Source: Microbacterium sp. (GTDB lineage Bacteria > Actinomycetota > Actinomycetes > Actinomycetales > Microbacteriaceae). Taken from it: 37,598 bases of DNA. The stretch spans positions 1-37,598 of the forward strand of contig NZ_JAPLAI010000051.1 of assembly GCF_026393345.1 (NCBI RefSeq). The letters run 5' to 3'. The translations under genes and the position numbers were made by a program. Position 1 is the stretch's first letter; each line of letters begins with the position of its first letter. Positions 24,613-31,696 of this stretch are shown piece after piece. A model generated the notes under the pieces. The model was given only the letters and a program-made list of their open reading frames with translations, had not been told where the DNA came from and did not search any database.

Positions 24613-25608
24613 TCAGTGGATGCCGAGCACGTCTTCGAGCGTGGCGGGCGTCGCCTGAAGCAGCGGGTGGTGCACCGGCTCACCGGGGAACTCGCTGGCC
24701 TCGAAGAACCAGCGACGGGTCGCGGGCATCCCCCACAGCTGCGCTCGGGCGGCGTTCGAGAGGTCCCACCGCATGGGCTCGTCCTCGAGGTCGATGAACT
24801 GGTAGTGCGTCGTGAACAGTTCGATCCGGTGCTGGTCGGGGTCCCGCAGATAGAGGAACAGCGCGTTCGAGATGCCGTGGCGCCCAGGACCACGGTCGAT
24901 CTCGTCGCCGAAGCCGAGGTCGCCCGCGACGTCGGCGGCGTGGATGAGCGACGTGGCGTCGGGCACCGTGTACGCGAAGTGGTGCAGGCGCGGGCCACGG
25001 CCGTTCGTGAAGACGAGGTCGTGCGTGTTGCCCTTCACCTCCATCCAGCTGCCCCACAGCTCGTCGGTGCCGTCGGTCGCCGTGAACTCTGCGAGGCGCA
25101 TGCCCAGGCCCGCCCAGAAGTCGGTCGCCGTCTGCACGTCGTGCGTGACGACCTGGTAGTGGTCGAGGCGCTGCGGGGCGCCGGCGACGAAGTCGGCGAA
25201 GTCCTGGTGCCGCCGCGGCTGCAGGCTCATCGAGGAGGTGAGTTCCATATGCGTGCCGACCGGGTCGACGAAGCGGAGGGTCGGGCCCTGTTCGGGCAGC
25301 TCGACACGCTGGTAGGTCAGATTCGCCTGCTTGCAGAACTGCTCGGCTCGGACGATGTCGTCGTCGGTGCGAACCCGGAGTCCGATCTGCAGCGCCTTCG
25401 CCTCGTCGCCGCGCTCGAGCACGAGGCTGTGGTGCGCGACCTCCTCCCAGCCACGGAGGTAGATCGCGTCGTCCGTCTCCTCGGTGACCACGAGGCCGGT
25501 GACGTCGCGGTAGAAGTCGCGGGATGCGGCGAGGTCGGTCACCTGCATGCGGACGTGGCTCGCACGCGTGATGGCGAACGGGGGCTGCGGGTTGGTGGTC
25601 GGCAGCAT
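24613..25608 (-). CDS. Extradiol ring-cleavage dioxygenase (VOC, two-domain)
   Basis: A 331-residue type I extradiol dioxygenase with two VOC modules (about 12-125 and 145-270). The iron ligands H150 (LDHYQV), H209/H210 (LHHFAY) and E263 (HRIELF) sit only in the second module, with spacing close to that of Brevibacterium homoprotocatechuate 2,3-dioxygenase (H155, H214, E267). The C-terminal tail of 60 residues after the last ligand is also like that group. It should cleave a catechol with Fe(II) or Mn(II) and O2; the ring substituent is unknown. AGGAG precedes the ATG. It is the first gene of the RraA/DLH/transporter unit and diverges from a LysR gene. Confidence 0.9.
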   Translation of the reverse strand: MLPTTNPQPPFAITRASHVRMQVTDLAASRDFYRDVTGLVVTEETDDAIYLRGWEEVAHHSLVLERGDEAKALQIGLRVRTDDDIVRAEQFCKQANLTYQRVELPEQGPTLRFVDPVGTHMELTSSMSLQPRRHQDFADFVAGAPQRLDHYQVVTHDVQTATDFWAGLGMRLAEFTATDGTDELWGSWMEVKGNTHDLVFTNGRGPRLHHFAYTVPDATSLIHAADVAGDLGFGDEIDRGPGRHGISNALFLYLRDPDQHRIELFTTHYQFIDLEDEPMRWDLSNAARAQLWGMPATRRWFFEASEFPGEPVHHPLLQATPATLEDVLGIH

Positions 25609-25694
25609 CGCCGGCTCCTCTCGATCGGGTCTCGTACCCCCTCAGGCTGACAGCCGGGCTGTGATCCCGGCAGTCCCCGATCGACTACCGCAGC

Positions 25695-25711
25695 CATAGA
25701 CCATGTTTATG
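25695..25711. promoter_or_regulatory. Candidate LysR-type binding site (T-N11-A dyad)
   Basis: CATA (25695-25698) and TATG (25708-25711) form an inverted pair with the T-N11-A spacing of LysR regulators. It lies between the divergent dioxygenase and LysR genes, about 37 bases before the LysR start. Confidence 0.4.
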
Positions 25712-25726
25712 CCGATGGGGACGCAA

Positions 25727-25732
25727 TAGGGT
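25727..25732 (+). promoter_or_regulatory. -10 box of a leaderless promoter for the LysR gene
   Basis: TAGGGT, 7 nt before the ATG at 25740, without a Shine-Dalgarno. The dyad at 25695-25711 overlaps the expected -35 zone, so autorepression is possible. Confidence 0.5.
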
Positions 25733-25739
25733 TTGCTCT

Positions 25740-26675
25740 ATGGAACTCCGTCAGTTGCGCTACTTCGTCGCGGTCGTTGGAGCGGGCTCCCTCACGGCGG
25801 CCGCCGCGGAGCTGCACCTCGCGCAACCCTCTCTGTCGGTCGCGGTCCGCCGCCTCGAAGAAGAACTCGGGGTCGCCCTGCTCACCCGCACCACCCGGGG
25901 CGTCGCACCGACGCCGGCAGGGCGCCGCCTGTTCCAGGGGGCGACGCGGGCGCTGGCGGAGCTCGACGAGCTCGGCGTCGAGCTGCGGCGCTTCGGCGAG
26001 GGGGTCGCCGGGACGCTGACCCTTGCGGCCGTCCCGGTGCTCATGTGGCACCGGGTCCCTGCGCTGCTGCGCCTCCAGGCTCGCGACGCCCCTGGGGTCG
26101 AAGTGCGGCTGCTCGATCCACCCCCCTGGCAGGCCATCGACATGCTGCGCCAGCGCGCGGTGGATGCCGCGGCGGTCATGGTGGCCGACGCGCCCCGGTT
26201 CGCCGCGCAGCACCGCGACGAGTTCGAGCTCGTGGACTGGGGCGATATCCCCCTCGTCGCCGCGCTCCCGCCCGAGGAGGATGACGCACCCTCTCCGCTG
26301 CCGCTGCAGGCGTTCAATGCCCGCAGCGTCGTCCTGCCGAGCCGGACGGCGGCGGTACCGAGCCTGCCCGAGGCGGTCGACGAGGCGTTCCGTCGCCACG
26401 GCATCATCCCGGCGGAGATCCGCAGCGAGACGACGATCCAGGCGAGCCTGCCGTTGATCGAATCGGGCATGGCCTCCGGCATCCTCCCCGATCCCGACGG
26501 CGCGAGCCTCGCCCGGTTCCGCGTGACGGTACGAGAGCTCGACCCTGCACCGCGACCGCTGCGGGCGTTCGTCCTGGTCCGCTCCGGCGCCTCCAAAGAC
26601 GCCACACTCGCCGGGATGCTGCGGCGTGTGATCGCGACGAGAACCCCAGATCGTGTGCGATCCTCGATACGATAG
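25740..26675 (+). CDS. LysR family transcriptional regulator
   Basis: A 311-residue regulator. The N-terminal winged helix-turn-helix has MELRQLRYFVAVV followed by SLTAAAAELHLAQPSLS and the wing VALLTRTTRGVAPTPAG. The effector domain, about residues 92-300, is a periplasmic-binding-like fold (LTLAAVPVLMWHRVP). It is divergent from the dioxygenase operon with a T-N11-A dyad between them, the usual arrangement for a LysR activator that senses a pathway intermediate. The end of this gene overlaps the promoter and operator of the GntR gene. Confidence 0.92.
   Translation: MELRQLRYFVAVVGAGSLTAAAAELHLAQPSLSVAVRRLEEELGVALLTRTTRGVAPTPAGRRLFQGATRALAELDELGVELRRFGEGVAGTLTLAAVPVLMWHRVPALLRLQARDAPGVEVRLLDPPPWQAIDMLRQRAVDAAAVMVADAPRFAAQHRDEFELVDWGDIPLVAALPPEEDDAPSPLPLQAFNARSVVLPSRTAAVPSLPEAVDEAFRRHGIIPAEIRSETTIQASLPLIESGMASGILPDPDGASLARFRVTVRELDPAPRPLRAFVLVRSGASKDATLAGMLRRVIATRTPDRVRSSIR
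26650..26673 (+). promoter_or_regulatory. GntR gene promoter with candidate operator
   Basis: ATCGTGTGCGAT (26650-26661) is a near palindrome (ATCG-TGTG-CGAT). Right after it lies an inverted ATCGTAT half that overlaps TACGAT (26668-26673), the likely -10. The same 12-mer stands at 29920-29931 and, with one change, at 32566-32577. Binding of the GntR protein here would give autorepression. Confidence 0.6.
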
Positions 26676-26735
26676 CCCTCGGTGATCACGCGCCGGGGAG
26701 GCCCTGATGGTCCCGCGACGAACAGAGGAGGTGCG

Positions 26736-27407
26736 ATGGCGACGACGAAGTCCGAACAGGCGTACCAGATCCTGCGCGAACGGATCATGGACGGCACGTT
26801 CAACCCGGGCCAGCGACTGGTGATCGACCAGCTCGGTCGCGAGCACTCCATCTCTTCCGTGCCCTGGCGCGAGTCGCTGCGGCGCCTGGAGGCCGAAGGC
26901 TGGGTGGACATCATCCCCAACGTCGGTGCCGTGGTGAAGACCTTCGACACCGGCGCATGGCAGCGAACCATGCGCCTCCTGGCACGCATCGAGGGGCTGG
27001 CGACGGCGCTGGCCGCTCCGGAGCTCACCGCGGACGACATCGCCCACGCCCGCTCGCTCGACCGCGAGATGGAGGTCGCGCTGCAGCAGTACGACCTCGC
27101 ACGCTTCGGCTCGCTGAACCGGGAATTCCACGAGTTCATCTGCCTCAAGTGCGACGACGAGCACCTCGTAGACCTGGTCCGCAACGAGTGGACCCGCCTG
27201 GACATGGTCCGCCGGACGAGCTACTTCTATGCGCCGGGCCGCCCGCTTGCCTCCATCGCCGAGCACGAGGAACTCCTCGACCTGATCGAGCACGGCGCGG
27301 ACTCCCCCCGGGTCGAAGCCGCGATGAAGCAGCACCAGCTCAACACCCTTAAGGCCGTGGCCCGCCACGAAGAATCCCTCGAGGGCGAGGGCACACCGCG
27401 CCGCTGA
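26736..27407 (+). CDS. GntR family regulator, FCD type
   Basis: A 223-residue regulator. The winged helix domain (about 5-72) has EQAYQILRERIMDGTFNPGQRL and SVPWRESLRRLEAEGWVDIIPNVG. The C-terminal FCD helical domain (about 78-205) is of the type that binds carboxylic acids through a metal site, with candidate ligands in SLNREFHEF and the late AEHEELLDL. ATG 26736 is chosen because AGAGGAGG precedes it by 5 bases; 26682 is unlikely. Shared 12-bp motifs at its own promoter, at 29908-29931 and at 32554-32577 suggest that it represses itself, the amidohydrolase/monooxygenase pair and the transporter operon until a substrate acid binds. Confidence 0.9.
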   Translation: MATTKSEQAYQILRERIMDGTFNPGQRLVIDQLGREHSISSVPWRESLRRLEAEGWVDIIPNVGAVVKTFDTGAWQRTMRLLARIEGLATALAAPELTADDIAHARSLDREMEVALQQYDLARFGSLNREFHEFICLKCDDEHLVDLVRNEWTRLDMVRRTSYFYAPGRPLASIAEHEELLDLIEHGADSPRVEAAMKQHQLNTLKAVARHEESLEGEGTPRR

Positions 27408-27463
27408 GCCCGGTGCCCCACATCAGTTCATCCCGGTCCACCCGAGGTGGCGGCGGACGCAGA

Positions 27464-27497
27464 GTGGCCCGGCCTCGGGGGTCCGAGGCCGGGCCAC
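27464..27497. terminator. Long perfect hairpin between convergent genes
   Basis: A 15-bp perfect stem (27464-27478 with 27483-27497, GTGGCCCGGCCTCGG and its complement) with loop GGGT. It lies between the ends of the GntR gene (27407) and the monooxygenase gene (27516), so it probably stops both. There is no T tract. Confidence 0.75.
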
Positions 27498-27515
27498 GAC
27501 GGCGCTACGGCTGAC

Positions 27516-28655
27516 TCAGAGCGGCCGTGCCATGACGTCGAGCACGTGGATCGTCGCCGACACGTTGTCGAAGCCGGGCTTGCGGCCCATCTCCCACTCG
27601 CCGATGGCGAGCGAGGTATCGACGATGAGCTTGCAGCGCTCGTAGCGACGGTCGGTGTACGCGAGGAACGCGGCGTCGAGGTCGTCGCCCATGACGGCGA
27701 GCTCCTCGGCAAGCACCACACCGTCCTCGATGGCCTGCGCCGCACCCTGGCCGAGGTGCGGGGTGATCGCGTGCACCGAGTCGCCCATCAGCACCACGCG
27801 ACCCTTGTGCCAGGGCCGCGGCGTGCCCATGGACTCCTCCGGGCGCAGCACGATCTCGGCGTCGTCGGTCACGAACTCGTCGCGCACGCGGGCCGTGAGA
27901 CCCCCGAAGCGCGCCAGGTACTCCCGCAGCCGCGGGGCGAGCTGGTCCTGCGGGATGCGCTCGTGGGTGCCCATATGCGCGTTGTAGAACATGTACGCCA
28001 GGTCGGGTCCGATTGGCACATAACCGGCCATGCCCTGGTCGTCGCCCTGAAGCACGATGCAGTCGATCTCCGGCAGGAGCGGCATGTTCATGCGGAACGC
28101 CGACTGCCCGATGTACTGCGGCTCCATCTCGGCGCCGTCGAACACGTACTTGCGCACCTTCGAGCGCACCCCGTCGGCGCCGACGAGGATGTCGGCGGTG
28201 AAGGTACGGCCGTCCTTCGCCGTCGCGGTGACCGAGTCCGGGCCCTCCTCGAGCGAGACGAACTCCACGTCGTAGTGCAGGTCCGCGCCGACCTCGAGCG
28301 CTCGGTTCGTGAGGATCTCGTGCAGCTTCGGGCGCGTGACGCCGTTCAGGGGCGGGAGATCCGTGCCCTCGATGGTCACTCCGGCCATGTCGCGCAGGTG
28401 GTTGCCCTCGGCGTCCAGCATCCGGCCCCACTGCTTGGCCGGGTACCCGGCCTCGATGCACGCGTCGGCGCATCCGATCATGTCGAGCGCGCGCAGGGCG
28501 TTGCCGGGCTGGATGATGCCGACGCCGAAGACCGACGCATGGAGGTCGGGGTAACGCTCGATGACGGTGACCTCGAAGCCCTTCTGCCGCAGCGCGATCG
28601 CCGTCGAGAGTCCGCCGATGCCGCCACCCACGATGAGAACTGATTGCAGGGTCAT
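27516..28655 (-). CDS. FAD-dependent aromatic monooxygenase
   Basis: A 379-residue class A flavoprotein hydroxylase. It has the FAD loop LIVGGGIGGLSTA, the central DG motif in VGADGVRSKVR and the GD motif in VVLMGDSVHAITPHLGQGA. The group includes salicylate and 3-hydroxybenzoate hydroxylases and FAD-dependent urate hydroxylases; the substrate cannot be named. ATG 28655 is chosen because MTLQSVLIVGGG begins the fold there; the upstream frame to 28721 would lie in an AT-rich promoter. GAGGAAG stands about 14 bases upstream, a weak distance. The gene is alone on its transcript, ended by the hairpin at 27464-27497. Confidence 0.9.
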   Translation of the reverse strand: MTLQSVLIVGGGIGGLSTAIALRQKGFEVTVIERYPDLHASVFGVGIIQPGNALRALDMIGCADACIEAGYPAKQWGRMLDAEGNHLRDMAGVTIEGTDLPPLNGVTRPKLHEILTNRALEVGADLHYDVEFVSLEEGPDSVTATAKDGRTFTADILVGADGVRSKVRKYVFDGAEMEPQYIGQSAFRMNMPLLPEIDCIVLQGDDQGMAGYVPIGPDLAYMFYNAHMGTHERIPQDQLAPRLREYLARFGGLTARVRDEFVTDDAEIVLRPEESMGTPRPWHKGRVVLMGDSVHAITPHLGQGAAQAIEDGVVLAEELAVMGDDLDAAFLAYTDRRYERCKLIVDTSLAIGEWEMGRKPGFDNVSATIHVLDVMARPL

Positions 28656-28706
28656 GTGTCTGTACCGCCTACTTCCTCGTAGATTCCGCTCGGCCATCGA
28701 ACGGAA

Positions 28707-28740
28707 CACATATTGGTACATATATATCTATCCATATGTG
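28707..28740. promoter_or_regulatory. AT-rich promoter region with inverted repeat
   Basis: CACATATTGG (28707-28716) and CCATATGTG (28732-28740) are inverted with one bulged base and frame an ATATATAT core. This is the most AT-rich patch of the window and lies before the monooxygenase gene (start 28655). It may combine the -10 region and a regulator site distinct from the 12-bp GntR motif. Confidence 0.5.
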
Positions 28741-28762
28741 CGAGGCGTGTCAACACCTGCGT

Positions 28763-28800
28763 AAAAAAGAATCGGGGAGCCGGTCCCCGGACTCCCCGAT
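28763..28800 (-). terminator. Intrinsic terminator of the amidohydrolase gene
   Basis: A 9-bp stem (28792-28800 with 28771-28779, ATCGGGGAG/CTCCCCGAT) with an inner CCGG pairing, followed on the minus strand by TTCT and then T6 (28768-28763). It stands 12 bases after the amidohydrolase stop. Confidence 0.9.
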
Positions 28801-28812
28801 CCGTCACAACCG

Positions 28813-29859
28813 TCAGATCGGCAGGTCGAACATCCGCTTCGCGTTGCCGTACAGCATGAGATCGCGCTGCTCATCGGTGACATCGATCTCGTTCTTCACG
28901 AACTCCACGCCCTGACTCATCCACGAGTAGAACACCGGGAACGACGATCCGAAGAGCAGGTGGTCCGCACCGCTGATCTCGACCGCAGCCTCGACCTGGG
29001 CCTTCCCCCACGAATGCGGGTGGGTCATGTCGAAGAAGATGTTCTCGTTCAGGTATTGCTTGATCTTCTCGCCACCGGTGGGGTCGAGCCGGTTCATCGC
29101 TTCGGCCTTCGCCGGCTTGTGCGGGGTGAGCAGCGCGGCGTTCGCGAACCAGTTGCCGCCGAACATGGTGTGGATGAACTTCAGGTTCGGGAACTTGTCG
29201 AACATGCCGCTGAACAGCTCGCGGCCGACGGCGACGCCCTGGTCCATGATCCGGCCGAACTCGCGCCGCAGGTTCGTGTAGTCGATCACCGAGCGCCACT
29301 CCACCGGCAGCGGCGTGTGGTGCACGATGACGGGCACGTTCTTCTCGTTCAGCACCCGCAGGTACGGCTCGAAGACCTCGTCGTCGAGGTAGAGCTGACC
29401 GTAGTGACAGGCCAGCTGCACGCCGACCGCGCCCATGTCGAGGCAGCGCTCGAGCTCGTAGATGTTCTCCTTGCCGCCCCACGGCGGCACGCAGGCGGTG
29501 GAGAACAACCGACCGCCGGACTCCTCGACGATCTTGGCGGCGTTGTCGTTCACCGCCCGGCAGGTCTCGAGGCCGAGCCATTCCTGCCACACCGGCACGC
29601 GCATGATGCCGTAGTCGACGCCGGCCTCGTCCATTGCCGTCAGCTTGGACTCGGCCGAGTAGTCGCCCTCGACGTAGTTGAGGTTCTGATACCCCTTGGG
29701 CTTCTCGAGGATGAGCTGCTTCTTGCCGCTCTCCATCGTGATGACGCTGGCGATCTCGCCGAATCCGCGGGGTGCCGAGTTGAGGAACCCGCCCAGGATC
29801 TTCTCGTTCGTGAACAGGTCTTCGGGGAGGTGATGGATGTTGATGTCGACGACCGGCAT
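28813..29859 (-). CDS. Amidohydrolase-2 (ACMSD-like) protein with altered metal site
   Basis: A 348-residue TIM-barrel protein of the amidohydrolase 2 family, which contains metal-dependent decarboxylases such as ACMSD and gamma-resorcylate decarboxylase, and C-C hydrolases. Family landmarks include VPVIVHHTPLP (H180/H181), LKFIHTMFGGNW (H230) and LLFGSSFPVFYSW. Two expected ligands are missing: the first His of the HxH pair is Asn (N7 in DINIHH) and the conserved Asp of the G[ST]DxP motif is Ser (S306). So the metal site is reduced or absent. AAGGAG precedes the ATG. It diverges from a second monooxygenase gene across a shared operator region, with a strong terminator after its stop. A decarboxylase or hydrolase role is likely but unproven. 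Confidence 0.87.
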   Translation of the reverse strand: MPVVDINIHHLPEDLFTNEKILGGFLNSAPRGFGEIASVITMESGKKQLILEKPKGYQNLNYVEGDYSAESKLTAMDEAGVDYGIMRVPVWQEWLGLETCRAVNDNAAKIVEESGGRLFSTACVPPWGGKENIYELERCLDMGAVGVQLACHYGQLYLDDEVFEPYLRVLNEKNVPVIVHHTPLPVEWRSVIDYTNLRREFGRIMDQGVAVGRELFSGMFDKFPNLKFIHTMFGGNWFANAALLTPHKPAKAEAMNRLDPTGGEKIKQYLNENIFFDMTHPHSWGKAQVEAAVEISGADHLLFGSSFPVFYSWMSQGVEFVKNEIDVTDEQRDLMLYGNAKRMFDLPI

Positions 29860-29886
29860 GGGTGCTCCTTCGTTGGTTGCAGAACC

Positions 29887-29943
29887 AGCATACGAGTCTT
29901 CACGGATTTCGTGTGTGGAATCGTGTGCGATTTCGCGTATGAT
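29887..29943. promoter_or_regulatory. Divergent promoters with tandem operator
   Basis: The minus-strand -10 TATGCT (29892-29887) serves the amidohydrolase gene, and the plus-strand -10 TATGAT (29938-29943) serves the monooxygenase gene. Between them lie two abutting 12-bp direct copies, TTCGTGTGTGGA (29908-29919) and ATCGTGTGCGAT (29920-29931). One regulator could block both directions. Confidence 0.6.
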
Positions 29944-30008
29944 GACTTGCAGCTCAGGGCCGAGCGAATCCTCTCGGGCCCGCAGCACGGGAATGAAGCG
30001 AGGAAAAC

Positions 30009-31289
30009 ATGACCACGGACATCGCGATCGTCGGCGCCGGACCTGCCGGCCTGCTCACGGCGCTCCGCCTCCACCAGCAGGGCATCCGCCCGACCATCTA
30101 CGAGGTCGTACCCGAACTGAAGCCCCTCGGTGTCGGCGTCGACATCAAGACGGTCGGCACCGCCGAGATCGACGACCTCGGGCTGCTCGAGGAGTTCCGG
30201 GCCATCTCGGTGGATGCGGTGGACTCGATCTTCTTCAACCACTACGGCCAGGAGATCTACGCGGAGAAGTGCGGGGTTCACGCCGGCTACGTGCACGAGC
30301 AGCGCTTCGTGCACCGCGGGCGCCTGCAGATGCTCTTCTTCGACGTGGCGGTCGAGCGCCTCGGTGCCGACGCCGTGAAGCTCGGTGCGCGCGTCACCGG
30401 TTACGAGCAGGACGCCGACGGGGTCACGCTGCACATCTCCTACGAGGACGGACGCACCGATCAGGTGCGCCACGATGCCGTCATCGCGGCCGACGGCATC
30501 AAGTCGGCGATCCGCCGGCAGATGTTCCCCGCGATGGCCGAGCCCCATTTCTCCGGGATCACGATGTGGCGCGGCACCACCCTCATGGAACCGTTCCGCG
30601 ACGGTCACACGATCCTCCACATCGGCGACCCCCACATCTCGTCGATGATCGTCTACCCGATCGCCAACGACTTCGAAGGCACCGGCAAGACGCTCGTCAA
30701 CTGGGTCGCCGAGACCAATGGCGAAGAGAGCATCGAGGACTGGAACCAGACCGGCGACATCAGCGAAGTCATCCCGCTGTACGACACCGTGAAGATCCCC
30801 TTCCTCGATGTCCAGCGCCTCATGCGCGAAGCGCGCGAGGTGTACATGTTCCCCCTCATCCGCCACGAACCGCTCGACGGCTGGGTCGACGGCCGTGTCA
30901 CGCTCCTTGGCGACGCGGCGCACGCCATGTACCCGCGCGGCGGGAACGGCATCACCCAGGCGATGATCGACGGGCGCGTGCTCGTCGAGCAGCTCGTCGC
31001 GCACCCGGACGACCCGCATGCCGCTTTCCTGGCCTACGACGCGGTCCGCCGCGTGCCCGTCAACCGGATCATGCTCAACATGCGGGGCGAGGGCTACGAG
31101 GTCATCCGCCGCATCGTCGCCGAGCGCACCGAGGGAAAGCCCTTCGACGACATCGAGCAGGTGCTGCCCCTGGCCGAGGCCGACGAGATCTTCAGCACCT
31201 ACCACGCCCTCGTGGGGGCGCCGCGTCCCGGTCGCGACGCGGCCGAGGCTACCGGCTTCCGCACCGCGGAGGTCGAGGTCTCCCGATGA
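30009..31289 (+). CDS. FAD-dependent monooxygenase, PhzS-like
   Basis: A 426-residue class A flavoprotein hydroxylase. The FAD loop is IAIVGAGPAGLLTAL, the DG motif is AADGIKSAIRR and the GD motif is VTLLGDAAHAMYPRGGNG. The PRGGNG end of the GD motif is as in PhzS and related monooxygenases. It probably hydroxylates, possibly with decarboxylation, an aromatic or N-heterocyclic acid. The stop overlaps the following gene by 4 bases (ATGA). The first 17 bases of this gene and of the next are nearly identical (both encode MTTDIA), perhaps by chance. The upstream tandem operator suggests control by the GntR protein. Confidence 0.9.
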   Translation: MTTDIAIVGAGPAGLLTALRLHQQGIRPTIYEVVPELKPLGVGVDIKTVGTAEIDDLGLLEEFRAISVDAVDSIFFNHYGQEIYAEKCGVHAGYVHEQRFVHRGRLQMLFFDVAVERLGADAVKLGARVTGYEQDADGVTLHISYEDGRTDQVRHDAVIAADGIKSAIRRQMFPAMAEPHFSGITMWRGTTLMEPFRDGHTILHIGDPHISSMIVYPIANDFEGTGKTLVNWVAETNGEESIEDWNQTGDISEVIPLYDTVKIPFLDVQRLMREAREVYMFPLIRHEPLDGWVDGRVTLLGDAAHAMYPRGGNGITQAMIDGRVLVEQLVAHPDDPHAAFLAYDAVRRVPVNRIMLNMRGEGYEVIRRIVAERTEGKPFDDIEQVLPLAEADEIFSTYHALVGAPRPGRDAAEATGFRTAEVEVSR

Positions 31290-31696
31290 CGACGGACATC
31301 GCCCCCACCCACGAGGTGCGCGCCGAGATCCTCGATGTCGAGGCACGGCGCCAGGCCGCGCTCATCGCCGTGGACTTGGACGCCCTCGCCGAACTGTTCG
31401 ACGACTCCCTCGTCCACATTCACGCCGCGGGCACCACGGGTTTCCCCAAAGGCGCGACCCTCAGTCATTACAATATTCTCAACAACGGCTACATGGTCGG
31501 CGAAAGCCTTGGGCTGACGGCCGCGGATCGGCTGGTGATTCCGGTGCCGCTGTCCGGCTGGGTCACCCAGGTGCTGCGTCGCGGCACCGACGGCGCCTGG
31601 CGCTTCGTCAGCTTCCAGATGACCCCGATCAGCGAAGGCGTGTGGGGCAAGCTCCCCTCCGAACAGGCCGCAGAGACCACCAAGGAGGAGAAATGA
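31286..31696 (+). CDS. NTF2-like protein with an acyl-CoA ligase insert (mosaic)
   Basis: A 136-residue protein with three parts. Residues 1-48 (AEILDVEARRQAALIAVD, then LAELFDDSLVHIHAAG) are the N-terminal helices and first strand of an NTF2/DUF4440-like domain. Residues 49-89 (TTGFPKGATLSHYN and onward to IPVPL) match the P-loop region of AMP-dependent acyl-CoA ligases. Residues 90-125 (SGWVTQVLRRG, then WRFVSFQMTPI) are the C-terminal NTF2-like strands. The frame is open throughout. Codons in the insert (AAA, AGT, AAT, ATT, CTT, GAA) differ from the host. The length is still near that of a normal NTF2-like protein, so the insert replaces the middle rather than adding to it. It may be a non-functional mosaic or an assembly error. 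Confidence 0.75.
   Translation: MTTDIAPTHEVRAEILDVEARRQAALIAVDLDALAELFDDSLVHIHAAGTTGFPKGATLSHYNILNNGYMVGESLGLTAADRLVIPVPLSGWVTQVLRRGTDGAWRFVSFQMTPISEGVWGKLPSEQAAETTKEEK
31430..31552 (+). other. Acyl-CoA ligase-derived segment inside the NTF2-like gene
   Basis: 41 codons that encode the TTGFPKG motif and the following conserved helix and strand of AMP-binding enzymes, without the rest of that enzyme. Codon use is unlike the flanks and resembles proteobacterial genes. The left junction falls in GGCACCACGGG, a word that both parent genes could share; the right junction is at CTG-TCC near 31552. Confidence 0.65.

Noticed and set aside
31430..31552. A true acyl-CoA ligase gene, frameshifted or truncated
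   Set aside because: Only 41 codons of the ligase are present, flanked in frame by NTF2-like sequence on both sides. No other ligase remnants lie in the other frames nearby.
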